From Streptomyces chromofuscus (GTDB taxonomy: Bacteria; Actinomycetota; Actinomycetes; Streptomycetales; Streptomycetaceae), in the NCBI RefSeq assembly GCF_015160875.1, contig NZ_CP063374.1:248001-312000 (forward strand): 64,000 nucleotides of DNA, in the 5' to 3' direction. Position 1 is the first letter of the stretch. Each line of letters opens with the position of its first letter. The notes beneath the pieces were generated by a model. That model saw only the letters and a program-made list of their open reading frames with translations. It ran no database searches and was not told where the DNA came from. A program made the translations under genes and the position numbers. Positions 53,798-62,678 of this stretch are shown here, piece after piece.

Positions 53798-54652
53798 TCA
53801 GGGTCTGGCGAGCGGCGACCTGTCCAGGAGCACGATACCGGCCACGGCCATGGCCGCACCCAGCGCCTGCACGACCAACGCCCCAGTCGACGAAGCGAGT
53901 TGCTCGCCGAAGACCGCCACACCGATCAGCACGGCGGTCATGGGTTCCAGGGTGTCGATGAGCGGCAGACTGATGGCCAGCGAGCCGGCCTGGTAGGCGC
54001 TCTGCGCCACGATCAGCCCCGTCAGGCCGACGAGAACCACCGCATACGGCTCCCAGTGGGCCAGAGCCCCGAGCCCGTCGGCCCGGAAGCGTCCCGCCGT
54101 GCTCTTGGTCAGGCTGTCGAGCAGGGCCAGCAGCAAGGCCGCGCCGATCGCGTAGAGGGCCGTGCGCGTCGGCGCACGGCTCCGGCGTCCGGTCTCCGCC
54201 AGCAGCACCACCGCGCAGCTGATCGCAAGGATCACGGGCAGCCACTCACGCGCCGCGGGAACGGCCGAGCCCTCGGGAGACGGTGGCAGCGCCGTCAGGA
54301 ACAGCGCCACGCCGCCTGCCGTGCAAGCGATCCCGGCCACCTCCAGGCGAGTCATTCCCACTCGGCGGCGCCACGCGAGCAGCGGCAGGGCGAAGAGGAG
54401 GTCGGTGGCCGCGAGCGGCTGGACCAGGATCAAAGGACCGAAGGCCAGCGCCAGACCCAGCAGCGCGTAGGAGGAGACGACCAGGATCATGCCTGCCAGC
54501 CACCTCGGACGGCGGCCCAGATCCAGCACGAGCCGGAGCCGCATCGACTCCCGCGCGGGTGCCTCCTGCGCCGCCTCCTGCTGGATCACCGACCCGACTC
54601 CGAAGCTCAGGGCAGCCAGCAGGGCGGCCACCACCGCGACAACCGTACTCAT
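53798..54652 (-). CDS. EamA-like DMT-family transporter
   Basis: 284 aa with about ten hydrophobic helices in two halves. The first helix is STVVAVVAALLAALSFGVGSVIQQEAA, and the last pairs are LIGVAVFGEQLASS and ALGAAMAVAGIVLL, the usual close of the drug/metabolite transporter superfamily. The DMT subgroup with QQ in helix 1 is common next to stress genes in actinomycetes, substrate unknown. The ATG 54652 has only a weak ribosome site. The universal stress gene lies 75 bp upstream on the same strand. Confidence 0.85.
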   Translation of the reverse strand: MSTVVAVVAALLAALSFGVGSVIQQEAAQEAPARESMRLRLVLDLGRRPRWLAGMILVVSSYALLGLALAFGPLILVQPLAATDLLFALPLLAWRRRVGMTRLEVAGIACTAGGVALFLTALPPSPEGSAVPAAREWLPVILAISCAVVLLAETGRRSRAPTRTALYAIGAALLLALLDSLTKSTAGRFRADGLGALAHWEPYAVVLVGLTGLIVAQSAYQAGSLAISLPLIDTLEPMTAVLIGVAVFGEQLASSTGALVVQALGAAMAVAGIVLLDRSPLARP

Positions 54653-54727
54653 GAGCCGAGCTTTGCCGCAGGGAGGAACACGGCCGACTCCGACACGCTG
54701 GACGACGGGACCAGCCGGTGGGACCCG

Positions 54728-55597
54728 TCAGTCGTGGGCGATGACGGCGACCGGCGCAGGACAGTGGTGCAACACGGCATGGGCGACCGACCCTATGTGC
54801 GTACCCAGCGGGGCCCTGCGTGCGCGCCGGCCGACGACCACGAGGTCCGCATCGCCCGCCGCGTGCAGCAACCGCATGGTGGGACCGCCGACGGGCGTGC
54901 ACTCCACGACGTCGACCGACGGAAACCTCTCCCGCCAGGGCAGCAGCATGTCGGCGAGGCGCCGAGCGATGTCGGGGCCCATGTCCCGCTCGGCCGCCGC
55001 GAGAGCGCAGGCGTCGCGGACGACCGGCGGCAGTGACCAGCCGTACACGGCCCGAAGGGTGCATCCGTGCCGTGCGGCTTCCTCGAACGCGAACGCGAGG
55101 AGGGCGTCGCAGGCATGGTGGACGTCCACCCCGACGACCACGTCGCGGCGCCATCGACCGTCCGGTCGCTCATCGTCCGGGTGCTGCGCCCCCCGTACGA
55201 GCACGACCGGACGGTCGGTGGCGCCGATCGTGGCCAGGCCGACCGACCCGACCAGGAAACCCTTGACGCGGCCGAGTCCGCGCGAGCCGAGCACCAGCAT
55301 GTCCGCCTCGGCCGCCTGGGCGGCCAGGACCGATGCGGGGCGGCCGGACTGGCGCACCGTGGCGACCTCGATGCCGGGGCGGTCCTGGGCCACGTCGCTC
55401 GCGGCGTCGGCGAGCACTTTGTCCGCCCATTGATGCTGCTCCAGCGCGACCGACGGACCCGGCGCGGAACCCGACCACTGATCGACGAACACCATGCGCA
55501 GATCCACCCCGCGAAGCAGCGCCTCGTCGGCGGCCCATTCCGCCGCACGGAGGCTCTCGGCCGAACCGTCCACGCCCACGGTCAGGTGGCGAGACAT
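54728..55597 (-). CDS. Universal stress protein, tandem UspA domains
   Basis: About 289 aa from ATG 55597, with GGGAGG upstream. First domain: HLTVGVDGSAESLRAAEWAADEALLRG with loop LGSRGLGRVKGFLVGSVGLATIGATDRPVVLV. Second: VVVGVDVHHACDALLAFAFEEAARHG, ending GRRARRAPLGTHIGSVAHAVLHHCPAPVAVI; the second loop keeps GTHIGSV. It closes the dormancy island on the right. The DMT transporter gene follows on the same strand. Confidence 0.92.
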   Translation of the reverse strand: MSRHLTVGVDGSAESLRAAEWAADEALLRGVDLRMVFVDQWSGSAPGPSVALEQHQWADKVLADAASDVAQDRPGIEVATVRQSGRPASVLAAQAAEADMLVLGSRGLGRVKGFLVGSVGLATIGATDRPVVLVRGAQHPDDERPDGRWRRDVVVGVDVHHACDALLAFAFEEAARHGCTLRAVYGWSLPPVVRDACALAAAERDMGPDIARRLADMLLPWRERFPSVDVVECTPVGGPTMRLLHAAGDADLVVVGRRARRAPLGTHIGSVAHAVLHHCPAPVAVIAHD

Positions 55598-56203
55598 GGT
55601 CTGGACCTCCCTTCGGCCGCGTCCACGACCTGGTTTCATCATGACCGCCCGGCGGCGCGACGGCAGCGCCACAGATCCCTGCTCGGTCGTGCCCCGAACC
55701 GGTCGGCGAGCACCACCACGCCCGGACCTCCCTCCCTGACCGGTGGACCGATCCTTCCTCTTGCCACGCCGACCACCTGCGTGACGTGTGGACACGGGCA
55801 GCGGCAGTGGTCGGGTTGAGCCGGTGCGCACGCACAGTGAGGCGAAGCCACGCCGCCGCGGCGACGGTTACGCCGTACGTCCGCGGCCGCCGGCCATTGC
55901 TACGGCCTCGGTGTGGCCGCGACCGGCCTGGATGCGGGCACCTGAACTTCCAAGTCCTGGTCGCCCCCCACCGCACATAGGTTTGGACGGCAGCACGACA
56001 TCGGCTCTCGACTTCGTTGGAGAGGCCTCACACACCGCTCATCGGAAGAGTCGGGTTGACCAAACGAATCGCTCATGAGACAAAATCAGGCCTACTCACC
56101 CGTATCATCACTGCGCCAGACCACTACTGCCGGAGAACTCGTCCTCTGGAGTCGGTGACACAGGCGAAAAGGGCTTCGCAGCCACGGAACGAGGAGAAGA
56201 AGC
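55598..56203. other. Long divergent intergenic region with an AT-richer promoter stretch
   Basis: 606 bp between the universal stress gene and the coiled-coil/winged-helix gene. 55980-56200 is clearly lower in G+C than its surroundings. TTGACC at 56056 with CAAAAT at 56081 (19-bp spacer) may be a promoter for the rightward gene. No gene is recognised in the remainder. Confidence 0.4.
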
Positions 56204-56821
56204 ATGACGACTGAAAACACGACTCAGGCCACCGAATTGGCGTCGCAGTACATCAACCAAGTAGCCGGCGACCTGGAACGCAACGCCAAGGAGCAGGATC
56301 GCATCGCGGCGGAAATCGCCGCGCTGCAGCAGCAGTTGACGGCCCTGCAGCATGACCACGCCGTACTGGTGAACGTGCAGCAGGCGCTCGGCATCGCCGC
56401 AACGGCGTCTGAGCCTGCACCCGCCGACAGCGCCACTGTGCCTTCTCCCCGGAAGAAGGCCTCTGATGCGCCTGGCAAGAAGGCGAAGGAGGCGGTGGCC
56501 GACGAGCCGACGGCAAAGCGCGCCACCAAGAGGTCAACGGCCAAGAAGCCCACGACCAAGAACGCCGACTCGAAGGCGGCTCAGCCCACGCTGGTCGAAC
56601 TCGTCCGCCGCCACCTGACCGAACAGAGCGAACCGCGTTCCGCAGCAGAAGTCGCCACGGCCCTGAGCCAGGTCCACCCCGACCGAGGAATCAAGACCAC
56701 GGTCGTGCGCACCACACTGGAGAATCTCGTCGCGAAGAATCAGGCTCAGCGCACCAAGCAGGGCAGCTCTGTCTTCTACACGGCCACGCCGGAGGATTCT
56801 GCGGGCAGCGCCGAGGACTGA
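56204..56821 (+). CDS. Coiled-coil / Lys-Ala-rich linker / winged-helix-like protein
   Basis: 205 aa, not assigned to a named family. Residues 8-60 predict a coiled coil (YINQVAGDLERNAKEQDRIAAEIAALQQQLTALQ). Residues 65-125 are a basic Lys/Ala/Thr/Pro linker similar to histone-H1-like or HupS-type tails. Residues 128-195 look like a winged helix (LVELVRRHLTEQSEPRSAAEVATALSQVHP ... TTVVRTTLENLVAKNQAQRTKQGSSVFYT). DNA binding by both the linker and the wing is likely. GAGGAGAAG precedes the ATG. Confidence 0.8.
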   Translation: MTTENTTQATELASQYINQVAGDLERNAKEQDRIAAEIAALQQQLTALQHDHAVLVNVQQALGIAATASEPAPADSATVPSPRKKASDAPGKKAKEAVADEPTAKRATKRSTAKKPTTKNADSKAAQPTLVELVRRHLTEQSEPRSAAEVATALSQVHPDRGIKTTVVRTTLENLVAKNQAQRTKQGSSVFYTATPEDSAGSAED

Positions 56822-57176
56822 AGCTCGGACGGCGTTCGTCCCCGGACGTGCTGCGGGACCAGTGAGTCCGCGAGCGCGCGGGCGCCGGCACGGTTGGCCC
56901 ATCGGTATCGACCACCATCCACCCAGGCCGGACCGAGGTCGTGCCACGCCATGCTGTCGCCGCCACGACAAGCGCGTGGGCATCTCCCTCTCAACCATCA
57001 CCGCGGCGCGACACGTCGTGGGCTCACCGCACCGGTCAACGGCGGTTGAGTACCGCACGGGCACCTCACCGGGGAAACGACGGCCGCCGGGCGGCACTTC
57101 GTCGTCGACGAGCGCGCCCGAAGGCCAGGACCTGTCCGGCCGATCGTCGTCGTAGGCAGTCGGGCACGATGCCCGG
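56822..57176. other. Intergenic region, no gene recognised
   Basis: 355 bp. Frames on both strands lack family features. CACGAT at 57165-57170 stands six bases before the GTG at 57177 and could be the -10 of a leaderless transcript. Confidence 0.4.
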
Positions 57177-57611
57177 GTGAGCATCATCGTCACGTTCTTC
57201 GTGGCGCCGGACGACACGTCAGCGGCTCGGACCCTGCAGACAGGGCCGGAACGGGCATTCGAGTCGCTCTCGTTCGGCACCATCGATGCCGAAGAGGCCG
57301 TGGTCGAGTGGGAACGCCTTCTCGCCGGCGGCAGCTTCGAGGAACTCGTCGAAGCCGGTGAGCCCCGCATCATCGCCGACCAGGACAACGGAGGGTGCAT
57401 CGTCTTCGCGATCTCACCACGCCTGTCCACGGCACTCGCGGACGCCGAGCACCCCCGGTTGCGTGACGTCGCCGCCTCGTGGGCTCAGCTGCGCGCGGAG
57501 GACGGCGAGGTCATCGATACGGAGATCGCCGAAGCGATCGTGGGTGCCGTGGCTGCTCTCGTCGGCAGCGCCCGACGCCGGAACGAGGGCGTCTACTGCT
57601 GGGTCGCGTAG
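57177..57611 (+). CDS. Conserved hypothetical protein
   Basis: 144 aa from GTG 57177, not recognised. It is acidic, with alternating strands and helices (SIIVTFFVAPDDTSAARTL, GTIDAEEAVVEWERLL, PRIIADQDNGGCIVFAISPRLSTALADA). There is no signal peptide or membrane helix. The layout resembles small immunity-type or Imm-like streptomycete proteins, but no motif decides this. Codon use is typical of the genome and it is probably a real gene. Confidence 0.6.
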   Translation: MSIIVTFFVAPDDTSAARTLQTGPERAFESLSFGTIDAEEAVVEWERLLAGGSFEELVEAGEPRIIADQDNGGCIVFAISPRLSTALADAEHPRLRDVAASWAQLRAEDGEVIDTEIAEAIVGAVAALVGSARRRNEGVYCWVA

Positions 57612-57720
57612 GAGTACCTGTTCGGAGCCGGATGGCGACGGCCGCCGCGAGGGCGGTGCCGAGAAAGACGTGCCCGCGCTTGTCGTAGCTCCGTTCACGC
57701 GGCGGAAAGGGGTGGGAACA
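57612..57720 (-). pseudogene. Probable insertion-sequence transposase C-terminal remnant
   Basis: The reverse strand reads RSYDKRGHVFLGTALAAAVAIRLRT, the usual close of short IS5-group transposases in Streptomyces (YDKR....GT..AA..I.LR). No further transposase sequence or terminal repeats are seen. Confidence 0.45.
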
Positions 57721-57786
57721 GTGGTGACGATGGTGCCTCTCTGAGCGCATGCTTCCCCCGGTCGAGTACACAAGGGATCATGAAGC

Positions 57787-58674
57787 ATGCTCCCGGATGA
57801 CTGGCAACTCAGCGAAGACGTCGACGATTTCCTCGCCCGAGCCGGAGACTTCCTGCGCTCTCGGCCTGCCCTGCACAACACGCCGCTGACCGACATCGAG
57901 AGACTGCGTACCCGCGGGGCGGACGCGCACGAGGCCGAAGGCCCCGTCTTCGGCAGACTGGAGTCAGGAGGCGAGATCCGCGCCATCTTCTATCGCACTC
58001 CGCGTGGCCGTCTGGGCCTCACACCACTCTCGGGCGAGCAGGCCGACGACCTCGCCGCTCATCTGGCCGACCTCGGCCACTCCCCCTCCAACGTCATCGC
58101 AGACCAGGACACCGCCACCGCCTTCGCCGAGGCATGGCAGAAGCACACGGGCGCAGCGCCAGAACTCTTCTGGCGAACTCATCTCTACCGTCTCGGCACG
58201 CTCACCTCACCGCGGCCGCGCCCAGACGGCCAGGGTCGCACCGCGGGTGGCGAAGACCATGAACAAGTCGTGCGCTGGTGCCGTGAATTCTGCGTCGAGG
58301 TCGGGGAGCAGCCTTCCATCGACTTGATCGACGCCGGCGCCTGGGCGGAGTCGCGTTTCGGCGACCGGCACTTCACGTTCTGGGAGACCCCGGACGGCAC
58401 GCCCGTCTCCATGGCGGCCGCGACCTCACTCGTCGGCGGCATGGTCCGGGTGGACCCCGTCTACACCCCGGCTCATGCCCGGGGCCACGGCTACGCGGGC
58501 GCCGTGACGGTCGAGGTGAGCCGTGCCGCGCTGGCCGCGGGCGCGACGGACGTCGTCCTGTTCACCGACCCGGCCAACCCCACCAGCAACGCCCTGTACC
58601 AGCGGATCGGATACGTCCGGGTCGCCGATTTCGCCGGGTACAAGTTCTCCTACAGCGCGCAGGAAGCCGGTTAG
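57787..58674 (+). CDS. GNAT-family N-acetyltransferase
   Basis: 295 aa. A weakly conserved N-terminal half (about 1-140) precedes a GNAT domain (about 155-290) with MVRVDPVYTPAHARGHGYAGAVTVEVSRAAL holding the acetyl-CoA loop (ARGHGYA) and ATDVVLFTDPANPTSNALYQRIGYVRVADF as the closing strand. Such two-part proteins occur widely in actinomycetes; the substrate is unknown. Its last 20 residues are nearly repeated by a gene scar inside the Tn3 transposon at 13.4 kb. Confidence 0.87.
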   Translation: MLPDDWQLSEDVDDFLARAGDFLRSRPALHNTPLTDIERLRTRGADAHEAEGPVFGRLESGGEIRAIFYRTPRGRLGLTPLSGEQADDLAAHLADLGHSPSNVIADQDTATAFAEAWQKHTGAAPELFWRTHLYRLGTLTSPRPRPDGQGRTAGGEDHEQVVRWCREFCVEVGEQPSIDLIDAGAWAESRFGDRHFTFWETPDGTPVSMAAATSLVGGMVRVDPVYTPAHARGHGYAGAVTVEVSRAALAAGATDVVLFTDPANPTSNALYQRIGYVRVADFAGYKFSYSAQEAG

Positions 58675-58739
58675 GAAAAGGGAACTCCTCAACGGGTCGG
58701 GCACGGGGGTGCACTGTCGAAGCCGCTGGTCCGCGTCAC

Positions 58740-58830
58740 TCACACCGCACACGCGTCGAAGGGCTCGGTCGCAGCCACTCGTTGATCGCGGCAGCCAGGA
58801 CGGTCGCTGTTTGTCGTACCTGTGACCACG
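58740..58830 (-). pseudogene. IS5-family transposase C-terminal remnant
   Basis: The reverse strand reads TATVLAAAINEWLRP then a stop soon after, and RYDK in a neighbouring frame just before. This is the terminal YDK...ATVLVAAINEWL motif of IS5-type transposases with a frameshift. The rest of 58675-58987 holds nothing recognisable. Confidence 0.6.
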
Positions 58831-58987
58831 GCGCGGTGCTGCTGGTCGGTTGGTCAGCCGTCCGGTCGACGTCGCTGACGAGCGGCCTCGAACCGCCGGT
58901 CGTAGTCGGAGGTGGACAGGTCACGGCCGCGACTGGCTCTCCCCCACGACCACATCAGCGCGAACGGTCGAGTCGACACTCACATGA

Positions 58988-59446
58988 TCAAGGGCTCCTG
59001 TCAGGGCCTCGAAGCGTCAGGCCCGCCCTGATCCGTGCCGCGTCGTCGTCCAGGTCCGCCCGGGACCGCTCCTGCCACCTGACCTCCAGACGGAACCGGT
59101 CGTCAGTGGTACGGGGGAAGACGTGCACATGAAGGTGGAAGACCGTCTGATCGGCTGCCTCACCATCGGCGAGGAAGACGTTCACTCCCTCACACGGCAG
59201 CCCTGAGCGCCGCAGCCCGCGCACCAGTAGGTGCACGACCCGGAACAGGTGAGCTGCCAAAGTCTCGTCGATGTCCTGCAGGCCTGTGGCATGCACGGTG
59301 GGAATCACGAGAAGGTCGCCGGGCGCGGCCGGGTGGATGTCCATGAAGGCCAGCACCTGCGGATCCTCGTACACACGGCTGGCGCGCACTCTGCCGGCGA
59401 CGATGCCGCAGAAGGTGCAGGTGGGGTCCGTGGCGAACCATCCCAT
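58988..59446 (-). CDS. HIT-family nucleotide-binding hydrolase
   Basis: About 152 aa from ATG 59446. It starts with a zinc-ribbon-like CTFCGIVAGRVRAS, then VYEDPQVLAFMDIHPAAPGDLLVIP, and the histidine triad HLHVHVFPR. These proteins hydrolyse nucleoside phosphoramidates or related AMP derivatives in the cytoplasm. The C-terminal ~30 residues are charged. No clear ribosome site precedes the start; the reading frame is open further upstream without homology. Confidence 0.9.
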   Translation of the reverse strand: MGWFATDPTCTFCGIVAGRVRASRVYEDPQVLAFMDIHPAAPGDLLVIPTVHATGLQDIDETLAAHLFRVVHLLVRGLRRSGLPCEGVNVFLADGEAADQTVFHLHVHVFPRTTDDRFRLEVRWQERSRADLDDDAARIRAGLTLRGPDRSP

Positions 59447-59941
59447 AGCACCAGCATGCGGCACCGGCTCGCCGTTCGTCCCCGTCGCACAGGGGCCCCG
59501 GGAGCCACGCTCCACCTGGCCGCAACCCCCTGCCGGCTGCCCGGTGGGCGTTGGCCAGACCGCGGACCGTGCTTCCTGGTGCAGTGGAGCTGCGGACGCA
59601 CGCAGCGTGGCGGCAAGCGCCACCGCCCCAAGCCCCGCGCGAGGGCGTACGCGGAGGTGGTCGGGAGCCGCCGGGAAGCGCTCGCCGCGAGCCGTCCCTG
59701 AGCGGTCGTCGGCCCAGGTCACGAACCGGGATGCCGAGCCGTCCTCGACGTCGGGGGGACCCTACGAGGACCAGTCAGGTCTCCCCCAGCCCTCGCGGCC
59801 GGGTCCCTGACCGAGTGGTGGAGAGTGTGCAGGCGTCCCTGGGTCAGGGGGAAGCGGGGCGGCCGGACACCGAGGACGCGGCGACGGCCTCCGTCATGCG
59901 ACGCTCGCCGCCCGGTCCCTGCGCCTCTCCGGCGCCGTCGC
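59447..59941. other. Intergenic region, no gene recognised
   Basis: 495 bp between the 5' end of the HIT gene and the 3' end of the phosphotransferase-like gene. Frames in both directions are Arg/Pro-rich. It must hold the HIT-gene promoter; none was pinpointed. Confidence 0.4.
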
Positions 59942-60883
59942 TCATTTCACGGGCGCTCGGGCCTCGGAGCGGTGGATCGTCGCGGTGAGGCGTCGCAGGG
60001 CGGCTTGGGCGGGTGGGCCCCAGGTGCGCTTGCCGCCCGGACGGCCGTGGACACCTGCCTCTCCGATGAAGATGCAGGCGAGGGCCTTCAACACCGCCCA
60101 GCCACGGGCACGACGAAGGGTCGCCGGGTCCGGGGCCGGCTGATATGCGGCATGGAACCGGTCGACGGCGCCGTCCGGCAGCAGTAGCCACGCGGCGGCG
60201 AGGTCGCAGGCCGGATCGCCCGCGAAGAGGTCACCGAAGTCGATCACGCCGCAGAAGGTGCCGTCCACGGTGAGGACGTTGGCCGGATGCAGATCGCCGT
60301 GAAGCCACAGCGCCGGCCCCGACCAGTCGGGAGCGGCGACGGCGTCCTCCCAGACGGCGCGGACGGCGTCCGGGTCGCGGATCAGCCGTCGTTCGGTGGC
60401 AGAAGCCAACTGCTGGGCGAAGCCCTCGGCACGGTCGGCCAGCGGACCCCCACGGTCCCGGCCGGTCGGCGCCCCTTCCGGAGCGGGTCGGTGCAGAGCG
60501 GTCAGGAAGGCGGCCAAGGTGTCAGCCGCCTCGGCGGGGCGCGTGGCGGGGGCACGGTCGGCGGGCGTGCCCGGCACCCAGGTGGTGACGATCCAAGGCC
60601 GTGGGAACCGCTCCGAGGGCTCGCTGAGGCGCTGCGGAACGGGGACCGGCAAGGGAAGGTGCGGGGCGAGAAGCGGAACCCACTCGTGCTCCTTGCGCAG
60701 CAGCGCGTCCGCGGACAGCGTCGCCCAGGGCAGCCGGACGGCCAGGTCGTCACCGAGCCGCCACACCTGGTTGTCCCAGCCACGCGCGCCGAGCCGCAGA
60801 GGGAGATCGGCCAGGCCCGGATGCTGGTCGCGCAGCAGATCCCGGACCAGCTCCGCGGTGATCTCAATCTCGGAATGCGTCAT
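59942..60883 (-). CDS. Aminoglycoside phosphotransferase (APH) family protein
   Basis: 313 aa. Protein-kinase-like fold of the APH/choline-kinase group: GWDNQVWRLGDDLAVRLPW with the ATP-site Lys replaced by Arg, catalytic loop ALWLHGDLHPANVLT and metal motif GVIDFGDLFAGDPACDLA. These fit the APH(3'')/macrolide-type relatives, but most such streptomycete proteins have unknown small-molecule substrates. Length is normal. There is no partner gene nearby. Confidence 0.9.
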   Translation of the reverse strand: MTHSEIEITAELVRDLLRDQHPGLADLPLRLGARGWDNQVWRLGDDLAVRLPWATLSADALLRKEHEWVPLLAPHLPLPVPVPQRLSEPSERFPRPWIVTTWVPGTPADRAPATRPAEAADTLAAFLTALHRPAPEGAPTGRDRGGPLADRAEGFAQQLASATERRLIRDPDAVRAVWEDAVAAPDWSGPALWLHGDLHPANVLTVDGTFCGVIDFGDLFAGDPACDLAAAWLLLPDGAVDRFHAAYQPAPDPATLRRARGWAVLKALACIFIGEAGVHGRPGGKRTWGPPAQAALRRLTATIHRSEARAPVK

Positions 60884-61114
60884 GCGCAGCCACGATAGTC
60901 GGGCAGAGACCCGCCGTTCGTGACGCCGACGTGCGGTGCTCTCTTGGACGCGACAGCGATCTCCTGCTCGTACGACTCGGCCGCCTGCATAGGTACCGAC
61001 TCACGGCGCCGACGTCCCGCAGGGGTCAGCCCGCCCCCATCCGCATATCTCACACCACACGGGTACAGCCGCCCACCCACACCCATCAGGGGCTTCGCGA
61101 AGAGTCGCCCCGAC

Positions 61115-61434
61115 GAGCTGAAGTCAGTGATGAGGTCCGCGACCACGCGGCCGACCTGAGCAGCGGTGACCTCGGCGACATCGTCGGCCGGCCCCGGCCG
61201 CAGCGCGTCCAGGATCTGGCACCACGAAGTCCGGCCCGACTTCAGCGCGGCGACGAACGGGTAGGGCCAGCCGGGCACGAACTGGTCCGACGAGCGTCCG
61301 CGACGGCCACAGACGTGACCAAGTGACTCTTTGGTCGAAGCACGGGACCAGACCCAGGCCGTGTTCACGTCCGGGAGATCCCCGAACAGACGATCAGTTC
61401 GAGGCACCGTTCGAGGCAAGACCTCGAAGAGCAA
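61115..61434 (-). pseudogene. Truncated DDE transposase
   Basis: The reverse strand reads DRLFGDLPDVNTAWVW, HVCGRRGRSSDQFVPGWPYPFVAALKSGRTSWCQILDALRPGPADDVAEVTAAQVGRVVADLI. This matches the N-terminal catalytic part of a transposase group common in Streptomyces (PGWPYSFVAALESGRTSW...LGPADD). Homology stops near 61115, so the catalytic C-terminal half is gone. The remaining DNA in 60884-61114 shows no gene. Confidence 0.75.
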
Positions 61435-61458
61435 CCCGGAGATCGACTCAACCGCAGG

Positions 61459-61860
61459 TCAGTCCAGTGGGTCGGGCCATTCATTGGCGGGCAGCAGGTC
61501 GCGGAGCCTCGCCGTTCTGCGGCGGCCCAGAACCACTTCGCTGTCGAGGTTCGCCGGGTCGATCTGGCGCATGAATTCCCGGCACCGGCCGCACGGCGGG
61601 AGGACATGCAAGACGCCCTCATCATTGCGCCACACGGCGACCACCTTCGCGATCCGGTACTCGCGGGCAGTCACCATGGCGGCGATGGCCGCGTGCTCCG
61701 CGCAGAACCCGGTGCCCGACCCGGTGTCGATACAGACGCCCGAGTACAGATTGCCGGCATCGGTGATCAACGTGGACCCCACATCGCCGAACAGCCGGTC
61801 ACCCACCCTGTGCGGATTCAGCACGGCCTGAGCGGCAGCGATCAGATCATCGTTCGGCAT
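61459..61860 (-). CDS. Cytidine / blasticidin-S deaminase-like protein
   Basis: About 133 aa from ATG 61860. The zinc-deaminase motifs are intact: CAEH with Cys53 and catalytic Glu55, and PPCGRC with Cys90 and Cys93. Length and spacing fit the cytidine deaminase/blasticidin-S deaminase group. Cytidine salvage or detoxification of a nucleoside antibiotic are both possible. It is flanked by a transposase remnant. Confidence 0.87.
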   Translation of the reverse strand: MPNDDLIAAAQAVLNPHRVGDRLFGDVGSTLITDAGNLYSGVCIDTGSGTGFCAEHAAIAAMVTAREYRIAKVVAVWRNDEGVLHVLPPCGRCREFMRQIDPANLDSEVVLGRRRTARLRDLLPANEWPDPLD

Positions 61861-62169
61861 AGTGATCACTTGGCGTAAGGTACCAACTCGCCCATCCCCA
61901 AGGCCACTGGATTCCTGCGGCAAGCCGCAGGCCAGACCCCGGAGGCACCTGCCTCGGACTCTCAAGGACTTGGCCTACAGCGGTCCACGAGGTCAAAGGT
62001 CAAGCCAAGTAGGTCTTTCGCCTCGCCTCGTTGAACTGAGCCCTACGGTCCGGGAAGCCGTTGATCACCATTCTGGAGTTTGAGGCCACTGAGGTTGTCT
62101 CAACGGTGATCACTTCTGATCCTGCCGGCGGAGGAGGATCGTGCAAGGGCGGCGGCCTACGCTCGCGCC
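61861..62169. other. Intergenic region with repeated TGATCAC motifs
   Basis: 309 bp. AGTGATCACT (61861-61870, by the deaminase start), GTTGATCACC (about 62062-62071) and GGTGATCACT (about 62106-62115) are related dyads. The stretch around 62085-62115 (GAGGTTGTCTCAACGG) resembles an insertion-sequence end. No gene is recognised. Confidence 0.35.
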
Positions 62170-62607
62170 ATGACGATCACCTATGAGTGGCGGGGCGGCT
62201 TCGACAACGTCGCGGTCAATGCGCTGCATGCAGAGGGCTTCCATCACCCGGCCATGAATGTTGATTGGCTGACCCGGGTGCAACGCCACAGCCTCGGCTG
62301 GGTCTGTGCACGTGATAATGGTGAGCTCGTCGGCTTCGTCAACGTCGTGTGGGACGGCGGCGTTCACGCGTTCATCCTCGACACTGTGGTGGCGGGAGAC
62401 CGTCGCCGGTCCGGGATCGGAGCCGAACTCGTCGCCGAGGCCGCCCGGCAGGCCTGCGACGCCGGATGCGAATGGCTTCACGTGGACTTCGAGCACGACC
62501 TGCGGTCGTTCTACTTCGACGCCTGCGGGTTCAAACCGACAACGGCAGGTCTCATCGCGCTCCGAGCCGGCCTCGCCGCACGACGCGCCGGCCACGGGCA
62601 GGCGTGA
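62170..62607 (+). CDS. GNAT-family N-acetyltransferase
   Basis: 145 aa, single GNAT domain. LGWVCARDNGELVGFVNVVWDG forms strands 2-3, FILDTVVAGDRRRSGIGAELVAEAARQA holds the acetyl-CoA loop (RRRSGIG), and LHVDFEHDLRSFYFDACGF closes the fold. The substrate is unknown; its neighbours give no hint. It is a typical compact acetyltransferase of the small-molecule class. Confidence 0.9.
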   Translation: MTITYEWRGGFDNVAVNALHAEGFHHPAMNVDWLTRVQRHSLGWVCARDNGELVGFVNVVWDGGVHAFILDTVVAGDRRRSGIGAELVAEAARQACDAGCEWLHVDFEHDLRSFYFDACGFKPTTAGLIALRAGLAARRAGHGQA

Positions 62608-62678
62608 AGCCCCTGGTGGGACAGGCCTCACCACAAGATCATGTCTGTGGCCACCAGAGGCTCCACGTTGGTCACCGC

